DNA from: an uncultured Pelagibacteraceae bacterium
GTDB taxonomy: Bacteria > Pseudomonadota > Alphaproteobacteria > Pelagibacterales > Pelagibacteraceae
DNA length: 64,000 nucleotides
Reading direction: 5' to 3'
Assembly (NCBI GenBank): GCA_902628275.1
Contig: CACOMI010000005.1
Coordinates: forward strand, 62,001 to 126,000
Below the pieces are notes generated by a model. It saw only the letters and a program-made list of their open reading frames with translations. It was not told the origin of the DNA and searched no databases. The position numbers and the translations under genes are program-made. Shown here one piece after another: positions 55,431-64,000 of the stretch; positions within the stretch are counted from its first letter, which is position 1, and the number at the start of each line of letters is the position of its first letter.

Positions 55431-56912
55431 TTATTTACTAGCTAAACTTGTTTCATACATATTAATTAAATCTGTCACTGAAACTTCTATAGTGTTAATT
55501 AATGGGTCAGGATAAAAACCATAAAACAAGATTGGACCTGCTAAACAGCTTAAAATAAAATATTCAGATCTATTTAAATCAACAATTTTTTTAAGATCTT
55601 CATTTATAAGTTTTCCAAAAACTACTCTTTTATAAAGCCATAACATGTATGCAGCGCCTAAAATCACCCCTAGACTGGCAACAACTGCTACTAAAAAATT
55701 ATCTTTAAAAGCACCCATTAATATTAAAAACTCTCCAATAAAGCCACTTGTTCCTGGTAAACCTAGTGATGCTAAAGCAAAAACCATGAATAGAATTGAA
55801 TATTTTGGAATTACTGAGACTAATCCACCATAGGTACTTATTAATCTAGAATGCATTCTATCGTAAACTACTCCTACTGTTAAAAATAAAGCTGCTGAAA
55901 CCAACCCATGACTAATCATTTGAATTATACTGCCTTCGATTCCCTGTTGTTTTAAAGTGAAAATACCTAATGTTACAAACCCCATATGAGCAACAGATGA
56001 ATAAGCAATTAGTTTTTTCATATCTTCTTGCATTAGTGCTATGAGTGAAGTGAATATAATTGCTATTACACTCAAAACATAAATCAAAGGAGTAAAGATC
56101 TCTGATGCTTCTGGGAAAAGACCTAATGAAAATCTTATAAATCCATAACCAGCCATCTTCAACAATATTGCGGCTAATAATACAGAACCTGCTGTGGGCG
56201 CCTCAACGTGAGCATCAGGTAACCAGGTATGTACTGGCCACATAGGTGTTTTAACAGCAAATGAACTAAAAAATGCTAACCATAAAAGATTTTGATATTT
56301 AACATCAATACCAACTTCATAGAGTTTAACAACATCGGTTGTTCCTGTAATCCAATAAATCGATATTATTGCTACTAGCATTAATACGGAGCCTAGGAGT
56401 GTATATAAAAAAAATTTGAATGCAGAATAAACTCTTCTGGCACCTCCCCAAATTCCAATAATTAAAAACATTGGAATTAATCCTGCCTCAAAAAATAAAT
56501 AAAATACAACTAAATCTAGTGCAGAGAAAACACCAATCATAAAACTTTCCATTATCAATATTGCAATTAAAAAATCTCGTAATCTGTTTTTGACAGAATT
56601 ATTTACAGATATAATACATAAGGGCGTGATAAAAGTTGTTAATATTATAAATAGAATTGAAATTCCATCTATACCAACTTTATAATTAATGAAACCTTTT
56701 ATCCATATTCTATCCTCTATAAATTGAAAATTAGAGGTAGATTGATCAAAAACTACCCATAAATAAATAGAAATTAAAAAGTTAACTACTGTAGTGAATA
56801 AAGCTACATACTTAATTGTTGCATTATTTCCCTCTTTTTCTTTAATAAAAAATAAAAATAATGCCCCAACCGTTGGCAATAATATTAAAGATGAAAGAAT
56901 AGGAAAGTTCAT
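55431..56912 (-). CDS. nuoM: NADH-quinone oxidoreductase subunit M
   Basis: A 493-residue antiporter-like subunit of complex I. The conserved Glu is in FYLFFEAGLIPMFLIIGIWG; the central Lys is in FAVKTPMWPVHTWLPDAHVE; DMKKLIAYSSVAHMGFV and SHGLVSAALFLTVGVVYDR follow. Shares a base with nuoL's stop at its start. Confidence 0.97.
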   Translation of the reverse strand: MNFPILSSLILLPTVGALFLFFIKEKEGNNATIKYVALFTTVVNFLISIYLWVVFDQSTSNFQFIEDRIWIKGFINYKVGIDGISILFIILTTFITPLCIISVNNSVKNRLRDFLIAILIMESFMIGVFSALDLVVFYLFFEAGLIPMFLIIGIWGGARRVYSAFKFFLYTLLGSVLMLVAIISIYWITGTTDVVKLYEVGIDVKYQNLLWLAFFSSFAVKTPMWPVHTWLPDAHVEAPTAGSVLLAAILLKMAGYGFIRFSLGLFPEASEIFTPLIYVLSVIAIIFTSLIALMQEDMKKLIAYSSVAHMGFVTLGIFTLKQQGIEGSIIQMISHGLVSAALFLTVGVVYDRMHSRLISTYGGLVSVIPKYSILFMVFALASLGLPGTSGFIGEFLILMGAFKDNFLVAVVASLGVILGAAYMLWLYKRVVFGKLINEDLKKIVDLNRSEYFILSCLAGPILFYGFYPDPLINTIEVSVTDLINMYETSLASK

Positions 56913-58822
56913 TATTTAACGATTAAAAATGTTAGAAATGCAGAGAAACCTAACAACATTACAAATGCATATTGATAGATGAAACCGCTCTGAAATTTAG
57001 TTGCTTTAATTGAGCATTTTTTAATTAAAGAAGAAATTCCATCAGGGCCAAAACCATCAATTATAGTTCCATCGCAAAATTTCCATAAAAATAAACCAAT
57101 TTTCTTTGAAGATTTAATGAATAATACTTCATACAACTCGTCAAAATACCACTTATTTACTAAAAAGTTATATAATGGCTTATTTAATATTACGATTGCA
57201 TTAGGTAAATCTTTATTTTTAACAAATAAATAATATGCAATAGGAATTGATAATAAAACTAAACAAGGTGTAAGAAGTAAAAACCATGTTGGTGGGTGAT
57301 CTGTACTTAAAGGTTCTAAAAACTTGATAGACTCTGCCCAAAACAAATTATCACCATGTCCAATAAAAAGATCTTTAAATAAAAATCCAGCAAATACCGC
57401 TCCTATTGAAAGAACAAATAGAGGAAGAAGCATAATCATTGGGGACTCATGAGTTTCTTCAATCTTGATCTCTTTATTATTATAATCTCCATGGAATGTT
57501 TTAAAAATTAACCTCCATGAATAAATCGAAGTTAAAAATGCTGTAATTATACCAATTCCAGCAGCATAATAACCCGTGGTGTTTCCTTTTAAATATGCAA
57601 ATTCTATAATTGCATCCTTAGAATAAAACCCTGAAAGAAAAGGAAAACCTGTTAAAGCTAGCGTTCCTGTGATCATTAAGGCATAGGTAAATGGTAATTT
57701 TTTCCATACACCACCCATTTTATTTATATTTTGCTCATCTTTAAATGCATGAATTACCGAGCCAGATCCTAAAAATAATAATGCTTTAAAAAATGCATGT
57801 GTAAATAAGTGAAACATGGCTACATTATAAGCTCCTACTCCCGCAGCAAAAAACATGTAACCAAGTTGACTACATGTAGAATAAGCAATTATTTTTTTTA
57901 TATCTGTTTGAACTAATGCTACTGTTGCAGCAAAGAATGCTGTGGTCATTCCTATAATAGTTATTAAGTTTAATATTAATGGTGAATATTCATAAATAGG
58001 CGAACATCTCACTACTAAAAAAACACCTGCTGTAACCATTGTTGCTGCATGAATTAATGCAGATACTGGCGTAGGACCTTCCATAGCATCAGGTAACCAA
58101 GTATGAAGTAAAATCTGTGCTGATTTACCCATGGCACCAATAAATAAAAGCAAACAAATTAAATCTATTGCTTTAACTTGTAATCCTAAAAATGATAAAT
58201 CTTTATCAACAATTGTTGGTATTTGTTGAAACACTTCTGAATAATTTACAGTTCCAAATAAATAAAAAACTAAAAAAATTCCTAATGCAAAACCAAAATC
58301 ACCTACTCTATTTACTACAAAAGCTTTAATAGCTGCAGCATTTGCAGTTTCTTTTTTAAACCAAAAGCCAATTAAAAAATATGAACATAGGCCAACACCT
58401 TCCCATCCAAAAAATAGTTGAATAAAATTATCTGAGGTAACAAGCATTAACATCGCAAAAGTGAACAAAGATAAATAAGCCATAAATCTTGGTTTATGCG
58501 GATCATGAGACATGTAACCTATAGAATATATATGAACCAAAGAAGACACAGATGTGACTACAACCAACATAACAGCAGACAGTGGATCAATTAACATAGA
58601 CCAATTAACGTCTAAAGATCCAGAGTTTATCCAGGTTGCTATTACAATATTTTCTTCGTACTGAGTTACTATTACTTTATAAAGAACGTATATTGATAAA
58701 AACGCAGAAATTGAGACAAGAGCACTGGTAACTATTTCACAATTTCTATCCCCGATATATCTTCCAAAAAAACCTGAAATAATTGATGCAATAAGAGGAA
58801 GAAATAAGATTGAAATTTCCAT
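56912..58822 (-). CDS. nuoL: NADH-quinone oxidoreductase subunit L
   Basis: The largest antiporter-like complex I subunit, 636 residues. FFGWEGVGLCSYFLIGFWF has the conserved Glu; MGKSAQILLHTWLPDAMEGP the central Lys; DIKKIIAYSTCSQLGYMFFA follows. The C-terminal part (after about residue 500) corresponds to the lateral helix and its anchor, with NKWYFDELYEVLF as a family marker. It starts 2 bases after nuoK. Confidence 0.97.
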   Translation of the reverse strand: MEISILFLPLIASIISGFFGRYIGDRNCEIVTSALVSISAFLSIYVLYKVIVTQYEENIVIATWINSGSLDVNWSMLIDPLSAVMLVVVTSVSSLVHIYSIGYMSHDPHKPRFMAYLSLFTFAMLMLVTSDNFIQLFFGWEGVGLCSYFLIGFWFKKETANAAAIKAFVVNRVGDFGFALGIFLVFYLFGTVNYSEVFQQIPTIVDKDLSFLGLQVKAIDLICLLLFIGAMGKSAQILLHTWLPDAMEGPTPVSALIHAATMVTAGVFLVVRCSPIYEYSPLILNLITIIGMTTAFFAATVALVQTDIKKIIAYSTCSQLGYMFFAAGVGAYNVAMFHLFTHAFFKALLFLGSGSVIHAFKDEQNINKMGGVWKKLPFTYALMITGTLALTGFPFLSGFYSKDAIIEFAYLKGNTTGYYAAGIGIITAFLTSIYSWRLIFKTFHGDYNNKEIKIEETHESPMIMLLPLFVLSIGAVFAGFLFKDLFIGHGDNLFWAESIKFLEPLSTDHPPTWFLLLTPCLVLLSIPIAYYLFVKNKDLPNAIVILNKPLYNFLVNKWYFDELYEVLFIKSSKKIGLFLWKFCDGTIIDGFGPDGISSLIKKCSIKATKFQSGFIYQYAFVMLLGFSAFLTFLIVK

Positions 58823-58824
58823 TA

Positions 58825-59136
58825 TTAACCTTTCAATCTATCTATTTCTTCAACCCGAATTGTTCCAGAATTTCTAAAATATACTACTATAATAGCTAAT
58901 CCTATTGCTGCTTCTGCAGCAGCAACAGTTAGAATGAATAAAGTAAAAACCTGTCCAGCTAAATCACCTAAAAATATTGAAAAAGAAACTAAGTTAATAT
59001 TCACAGCTAATAAGATCAATTCAATACTCATTAATATAACAATAATATTTTTTCTATTAAGAAAAATACCAATTACACCAATTGAAAAAATAATTGCACC
59101 AAGGGTTAAATAGTGCCCTAGACCAATTTCAGTCAT
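58825..59136 (-). CDS. nuoK: NADH-quinone oxidoreductase subunit K
   Basis: A 103-residue subunit with three membrane helices, homologous to Mrp subunit C. Conserved carboxylates are in [20 protein letters not shown] and [19 protein letters not shown]. It overlaps nuoJ by 8 bases. Confidence 0.96.
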   Translation of the reverse strand: MTEIGLGHYLTLGAIIFSIGVIGIFLNRKNIIVILMSIELILLAVNINLVSFSIFLGDLAGQVFTLFILTVAAAEAAIGLAIIVVYFRNSGTIRVEEIDRLKG

Positions 59137-59761
59137 CTATTCTAACTCCTTTGTTAGTCTCAACTTCTAATACCTCAACACCCTCTACTCTCTCACGGGA
59201 TATTTGCTTGATATAGCTTTGTCTTTTAACACCAGCTCTTTGCCTAAAAGTTAATACAATAGCCCCTATCATAGCAACAAGCAGTATCATACCGCTTATT
59301 TGAAATACGTGAATATAATCAGTGTACAAAATCTTACCTAAAGAATGAGTGTTACTTACACTGAATTGAGTAAGTGAATTGTTTATATCAAAAATTTCTG
59401 GTTTGTATTTCCATCCACCAATAACAATAATAATTTCAACAAAAATAAGAGTACTTATAATTAAACCAATTGGGATATGTTTAGAGCTATCTTTTGCAGC
59501 AAACCATTGATTTTTTTGCTGAGCAACATTCAACATCATTACTACAAATAAAAATAAAACTGCTACTGCTCCAACATAAACAATCAACATTATCATTCCT
59601 AAAAATTCTGCTCCTATCATTATGAACAAGCAAGAGATACTAATAAAATCAAGAATTAAAAAAAATACCGAGTGCACCGTATTTTTTGAAGCTGTTACCA
59701 TTATAGCTGAGATAATCGCGATTAAAGAAAATGCATAAAAAAAAATTGAATGTGCAATCAT
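59129..59761 (-). CDS. nuoJ: NADH-quinone oxidoreductase subunit J
   Basis: A 210-residue membrane subunit of complex I with five predicted helices. The family block is [20 protein letters not shown], containing the pi-bulge region, followed by FVVMMLNV. The tail is charged. It follows nuoI by 3 bases. Confidence 0.96.
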   Translation of the reverse strand: MIAHSIFFYAFSLIAIISAIMVTASKNTVHSVFFLILDFISISCLFIMIGAEFLGMIMLIVYVGAVAVLFLFVVMMLNVAQQKNQWFAAKDSSKHIPIGLIISTLIFVEIIIVIGGWKYKPEIFDINNSLTQFSVSNTHSLGKILYTDYIHVFQISGMILLVAMIGAIVLTFRQRAGVKRQSYIKQISRERVEGVEVLEVETNKGVRIDD

Positions 59762-59764
59762 GAA

Positions 59765-60250
59765 TTATCTATGGATATTATCTGCTTTAATATTTGCGTC
59801 TAATATATTCTCCCAACGATCTCCATTATCTAATAATTTTTCTTTTGTATAATAAAGTTCTTCTCTAGTCTCTGTTGAGAATTCAAAATTAGGTCCTTGA
59901 ACTATAGCATCTACTGGGCAAGACTCTTCACATAAACCACAATAAATACACTTCATCATATCTATGTCGTAACGGGTAGTTTTTCTACTACCGTCCTCTC
60001 TCTGGGCAGATTCTATTGTTATTGCTTGTGCAGGACAAACAGCTTCACATAATTTACAAGCTATACACCTTTCTTCACCATTAGGATATCTTCTCAAAGC
60101 ATGTTCTCCTCTAAATCTTGGACTAATTTTTCCTTTTTCAAATGGATAATTTATTGTTTTTTTAGGTTTAAAAAATTCTTTAATAGCCATGAATAAGCCA
60201 CCAAGGAAATCTGTCATTAATATAGTTTTAAAAAATCTTGAAATATTCAT
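59765..60250 (-). CDS. nuoI: NADH-quinone oxidoreductase subunit I
   Basis: A 161-residue ferredoxin-like subunit carrying clusters N6a and N6b. The two 4Fe-4S motifs are [16 protein letters not shown] and [16 protein letters not shown]. It passes electrons from NuoG to Nuo[18 protein letters not shown] is the family block before the first motif. It follows nuoH by 2 bases. Confidence 0.97.
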   Translation of the reverse strand: MNISRFFKTILMTDFLGGLFMAIKEFFKPKKTINYPFEKGKISPRFRGEHALRRYPNGEERCIACKLCEAVCPAQAITIESAQREDGSRKTTRYDIDMMKCIYCGLCEESCPVDAIVQGPNFEFSTETREELYYTKEKLLDNGDRWENILDANIKADNIHR

Positions 60251-60252
60251 GA

Positions 60253-61251
60253 TTAGTTCACAGGTAAAAGATTAAAATAAAATAGGAAACTTGCTGTAAG
60301 TACTACCCATACTAAAGAAAAAGGAAGAAATATCTTCCAGCCTAGTCTCATAAGTTGGTCATATCTATATCTAGGCACAATAGCTTTAACTAAAGCAAAT
60401 AAGAAAAATAAAAATAATATTTTTAAAATTAGCCATATTGCTCCAGGGATTAATGTGAATGGATAAATTTCTAAAGGTGATAACCAGCCACCTAAAAATA
60501 GAACTGCTCCCATAGCACACATTAATAAAATATTTGCATACTCACCTAACCAAAACATTGCATACATCATGCCAGAATATTCAGTTTGATAGCCAGCAAC
60601 TAATTCTGCCTCTGCTTCCGGTAAATCGAAAGGAGGTCTATTAGTTTCAGCTAAAGCTGAAATAAAAAATATTACAAACATTGGAAATAATGGAATTACA
60701 AACCATAAATTTTTTTGAGCTATAACAATGTCATTTAAATTTAAGGAGCCAACACAAAGCAATACATTTATAATAATAACACCTATGGATACTTCATAGG
60801 ATACCATCTGTGCTGCAGACCTAATTGCTCCCAAAAAGGGATATTTGGAATTTGAAGCCCAACCACCCATAATAATTCCATATACACCTAAAGATGAAAC
60901 TGCAAATAAGTAAAGAATTCCAACATTTATATCTGCTAATACTTGAGTAGCCCCAAAAGGAATAACCGCCCAAGCAATTAAAGCTAATGTCATTGTTACT
61001 ATTGGAGCCAATATAAATATTACTTTATTTGAACTTGAAGGGATAATCATTTCCTTAAATATATATTTTAAAGCGTCAGCTAAAGATTGTAGTAACCCAA
61101 AAGGTCCGACAACATTTGGTCCTTGTCGTTTTTGAACAAAAGCCCAAACTCTCCTATCGAGCCAAACAATCATCGCTACAGAAACTAAAACTGGAACCAA
61201 TAAAAATAAAATTTTATATGTTTGTTCAAAAATAATACTTAAATAATCCAT
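60253..61251 (-). CDS. nuoH: NADH-quinone oxidoreductase subunit H
   Basis: A 332-residue membrane subunit that forms much of the quinone channel. Markers: [60 protein letters not shown] and the C-terminal [15 protein letters not shown]. It starts one base after nuoG and precedes nuoI by 2 bases. Confidence 0.97.
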   Translation of the reverse strand: MDYLSIIFEQTYKILFLLVPVLVSVAMIVWLDRRVWAFVQKRQGPNVVGPFGLLQSLADALKYIFKEMIIPSSSNKVIFILAPIVTMTLALIAWAVIPFGATQVLADINVGILYLFAVSSLGVYGIIMGGWASNSKYPFLGAIRSAAQMVSYEVSIGVIIINVLLCVGSLNLNDIVIAQKNLWFVIPLFPMFVIFFISALAETNRPPFDLPEAEAELVAGYQTEYSGMMYAMFWLGEYANILLMCAMGAVLFLGGWLSPLEIYPFTLIPGAIWLILKILFLFFLFALVKAIVPRYRYDQLMRLGWKIFLPFSLVWVVLTASFLFYFNLLPVN

Positions 61252-61252
61252 A

Positions 61253-63283
61253 TTAACCCTCTGTACCTGTAGATTTTAAATTTAATTTTGAATTATTGCA
61301 CTCAATCATAGTCTTTGAGCATCTTGCTATAATATTTGAAAAATAATATGGTTTTAGATCTATTATTAATTTTTCATTTACAAAATCTTCTGCTTTCACT
61401 TTTTTTGTCTCTTTTATTTGTTTTTCTGTTTGAAGATTTAAATAATTAAACATGCTGCTTTCTAGTTCGTCTTTGTCTTTAAATAATTTTCTATTATTGA
61501 TAAATTCGGCAATCTCGTTAATTATTTGCCAATCCTCTTTAGCTTCTCCTGGTGGATAAGATGCTTTGAATGCTTTCTGAACTTTTCCCTCTAAATTAGT
61601 ATAGTATCCATCTTGTTCAGTATAAGCTGATCCTGGCAATATAATATCAGCAATCTCAGCGCCTTTATCACCATGACTACCTTGATAAATAACGAATTCA
61701 TCTTGTTTTACGAAATCTAAATTGTCCTGACCTGCCAAATAAATAATTTCAAATTTGTGAGATTTTAAATCATTTATTAAATTATTTTCATTATTAATTA
61801 AACCAAGATCAAAATTTCCAACTGACGAAGCATCGCAAGAAAGAATATTTAACGGATTCCAATCTTCAGAAAATTTTTTATTAAGTTTTAAATAATCTAT
61901 TATTTTATTATACAAAAATTCTGCTGAGTTTAATCTTAAAAATGACTCTCCAAGAATAATCATTGGTTTTTTCGAATCTACAATATTTTTAGATAAATCA
62001 TGTGTACCTTCAAAAATATTTTTTAAAGTTTGAGTTTGTCCATCTAAACTCTGATAAGGATAAGTTAGATCACCATTTTCGTTTAAAGATAAAATTTTAG
62101 TATTATTATTTATGTAAGATTTTCTAATTCTTGCGTTTAATATAGTTGCTTCATATCTTGGATTAGTACCAATTAAAAATATTAAATCAGCCTCTTCAAT
62201 TCCATTTATAGATGAGTTAAAAATATAATTTTCTCTTTTAGAAATGTTAATAAATCTATCATCTGTTCTTGACTCATAATTGTTATTATTAAGGGTTCTT
62301 TCAAAAAATTCTTTAAAAATATAACTGGTTTCCATATTGGTTAAATCTCCAACAAATCCACAAATTTTTTCCTTCTTTGTGTTTTCAAATTTAGATTTTA
62401 TTATTTTATATACTTCCCCCCAGGATGCTCTCTCAAATTTTTTGTTATATTTAATAAATGGAGTATCTAAGCGTTGATGGAGAAGACCATCACATGCATA
62501 TCTTGTTTTATCAGAAATCCATTCTTCATTAATATCCTCATTAATGATTGGCAACACTCTCTTTACTTCCCAATCATAAGTATCAACTCTTATATTTGAC
62601 CCAATCGCGTCCATTACGTCAATTGTTTCTGTTTTTTTTAATTCCCAAGGTCTTGCCTCAAATACATAAGGTTTTGAAGTTAAAGCTCCAACAGGGCAAA
62701 GGTCTACTACGTTAGCTGATAGTTCTGATTGCATAGATTGTTCTAGATAAGTAGTAATTTGCATATCCTCACCTCTACCAATAGCTCCTAGTTCTGGTAC
62801 ACCTGCAACTTCAGTTGCAAATCTAACACATCTTGTACAATGTATGCATCTTGTCATTTGTGTCTTTATTAATGGTCCCATATTTTTTTCAGGAACTAAT
62901 CTTTTATTTTCTTTGAATCTTGATTTATCTACTCCATAATACATAGATTGATCTTGTAAATCACATTCACCACCTTGATCACATACAGGGCAGTCTAAAG
63001 GGTGGTTAGCTAAGAGGAATTCCATAACACCTTTACGAGCCTTTTCAACAAATTCTGTATTTGTTTTTATATTCATTCCTTCAGCAGCTGGCATAGCGCA
63101 CGAAGCAATAGGTTTAGGAGATTTTTCCATTTCAACTAAACACATTCTACAATTTCCAGCTATTGATAATTTTTCATGATAACAAAATCTTGGAATTTCT
63201 ACTCCAGCTTTTTCACATGCCTGAAGAACGGTTAATCCCTCTTCTACTTCAATATCAATATCATTTACTTTTAGTTTAAGCAT
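61253..63283 (-). CDS. nuoG: NADH-quinone oxidoreductase subunit G
   Basis: A 676-residue subunit holding several Fe-S clusters. The 2Fe-2S site uses C34, C45, C48 and C62. Cluster N5 uses H94, C98, C101 and C107 in [14 protein letters not shown]. Another 4Fe-4S site uses C146, C149, C152 and C196. A degenerate molybdopterin-oxidoreductase-like part follows. I chose the ATG at 63283, where MLKLKVND starts the usual ferredoxin fold; an upstream in-frame start at 63310 would add nine unlikely residues. It overlaps nuoF by 8 bases. Confidence 0.96.
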   Translation of the reverse strand: MLKLKVNDIDIEVEEGLTVLQACEKAGVEIPRFCYHEKLSIAGNCRMCLVEMEKSPKPIASCAMPAAEGMNIKTNTEFVEKARKGVMEFLLANHPLDCPVCDQGGECDLQDQSMYYGVDKSRFKENKRLVPEKNMGPLIKTQMTRCIHCTRCVRFATEVAGVPELGAIGRGEDMQITTYLEQSMQSELSANVVDLCPVGALTSKPYVFEARPWELKKTETIDVMDAIGSNIRVDTYDWEVKRVLPIINEDINEEWISDKTRYACDGLLHQRLDTPFIKYNKKFERASWGEVYKIIKSKFENTKKEKICGFVGDLTNMETSYIFKEFFERTLNNNNYESRTDDRFINISKRENYIFNSSINGIEEADLIFLIGTNPRYEATILNARIRKSYINNNTKILSLNENGDLTYPYQSLDGQTQTLKNIFEGTHDLSKNIVDSKKPMIILGESFLRLNSAEFLYNKIIDYLKLNKKFSEDWNPLNILSCDASSVGNFDLGLINNENNLINDLKSHKFEIIYLAGQDNLDFVKQDEFVIYQGSHGDKGAEIADIILPGSAYTEQDGYYTNLEGKVQKAFKASYPPGEAKEDWQIINEIAEFINNRKLFKDKDELESSMFNYLNLQTEKQIKETKKVKAEDFVNEKLIIDLKPYYFSNIIARCSKTMIECNNSKLNLKSTGTEG

Positions 63284-64000
63284 TTTTTTTATCCAATAAG
63301 TGTTGATCAACTAAGTAAGGAATATTATTTTTTTTCTGAACAATAGGATCTAAATTATTTCTCATTATAATTTCTTTTTTAAAGTGTCTTAAAAGACCCT
63401 GAACTGGCCATGAAGATCCTTCTCCAAATGCACAAATTGTATGACCTGCTATTTGATTAGTTACATCACCTAACATGTCTACTTCATCTTTTGTTGCGTC
63501 ACCTTTTGCCATTCTCTCCAGCATTCTCCACATCCAACCAGAACCTTCTCTACAAGGTGTACATTGCCCACAACTTTCATGTTTATAAAATCTTGCTATT
63601 CTTGCCATGCATTTAATTATGTCCTGGTCTTTATTAATGACTACAATTCCTGCAGTTCCTAACCCGCTTTTTTCAGCCATAAGTGAGTCAAAATCCATAG
63701 TTAATGTTTCACATTTTTCTTTTGGTATTAGTGGCATTGATGAGCCACCTGGAATTACTGCTTGAAGATTATCCCAACCTCCGATAACACCACCTGCATG
63801 AACTTCGATTAATTCTTTTAAAGGAATGTTCATTTCTTCCTCTACGTTACACGGGGTATTTACATTTCCAGATATACAAAATATTTTTGTCCCTGTATTT
63901 TTTTCTCTTCCAAGAGAAGCAAACCATTTTCCACCTCTTCTAAGAATTGTTGGGACTACAGCTATAGTTTCTACATTGTTGATAATTGTTGGACATCCGT
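63276..64000 (-). CDS. nuoF: NADH-quinone oxidoreductase subunit F, C-terminal part (cut by window edge)
   Basis: The last ~240 residues of the flavoprotein that takes electrons from NADH. The open frame runs to the window edge, past an internal ATG at 63833; the upstream part reads [20 protein letters not shown], a normal NuoF block, so the ATG is not the start. Cluster N3 ligands are in [15 protein letters not shown] and, further on, [14 protein letters not shown]. The FMN/NADH-binding N-terminal half lies beyond base 64000. Confidence 0.95.
   Translation of the reverse strand, partial: GCPTIINNVETIAVVPTILRRGGKWFASLGREKNTGTKIFCISGNVNTPCNVEEEMNIPLKELIEVHAGGVIGGWDNLQAVIPGGSSMPLIPKEKCETLTMDFDSLMAEKSGLGTAGIVVINKDQDIIKCMARIARFYKHESCGQCTPCREGSGWMWRMLERMAKGDATKDEVDMLGDVTNQIAGHTICAFGEGSSWPVQGLLRHFKKEIIMRNNLDPIVQKKNNIPYLVDQHLLDKKNA

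Noticed and set aside
63276-63833. A short nuoF starting at the ATG at 63833
   Set aside because: The frame continues upstream to the window edge with normal NuoF sequence, so this Met is internal and the gene is simply cut by the window.

Overview
The window is a compact, very AT-rich stretch of alphaproteobacterial core genome. Gene content and order point to the SAR11 clade (Candidatus Pelagibacter or a close relative). Evidence: A/T-rich codons almost everywhere; genes that abut or overlap by 1-35 bases; a fused ispDF gene; a general L-amino-acid ABC transporter (aapJQMP/yhdWXYZ); NtrYX without NtrBC; and gene clusters in the order usual for alphaproteobacteria but with members missing. 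No mobile elements, rRNA genes, CRISPR arrays, prophage or defence genes were seen. No stretch longer than 300 bases lacks a gene.

Layout. 1-4623 (minus): valS-ilvD-manC (manC cut by the window edge), each stop overlapping the next start. 4748-4946 (plus): tRNA-Cys and tRNA-Asn. 4995-9991 (minus): an XRE regulator and the amino-acid transporter, with a terminator-like hairpin after the binding-protein gene. 10167-16208 (minus): tRNA-Arg and ntrY-ntrX-trkA-trkH. 16234-18286 (plus): ispDF-pgpA-cinA, meeting a minus-strand cluster tpiA-secG-pyrG-kdsA-eno-ftsB-lipA-coq10-DUF2061 (18283-24967). 25024-32436 (plus): ppiD-like, trpEGDC, lexA and gltX. 32416-44070 (minus): rpsB-tsf-frr-uppS-cdsA-dxr-bamA-ompH-fabZ-lpxD-lpxA-lpxI-lpxB, linking translation to envelope biogenesis. 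44201-53... onward to the end (minus): nuoF(partial)-nuoG-H-I-J-K-L-M-N, birA, coaX, rnj, DUF1467, proS, lolC, lolD, dnaE.

Function. The genes cover respiratory complex I, lipid A and outer-membrane assembly, isoprenoid and phospholipid synthesis, tryptophan and branched-chain amino-acid synthesis, glycolysis, translation, replication, SOS control, potassium uptake and nitrogen/redox-type two-component signalling.

The window holds no obvious undescribed multi-gene system. The most interesting signals are regulatory or evolutionary: a pseudoknot-like rpsB leader, two adjacent palindromes before aapJ, two opposed SOS-type boxes before lexA, an NtrX with a Glu-to-Gln change in Walker B and no GAFTGA loop, a PpiD-like protein with no recognisable parvulin domain, and missing genes (pyrH, rseP, pdh genes, comEC and others) at places where relatives carry them.
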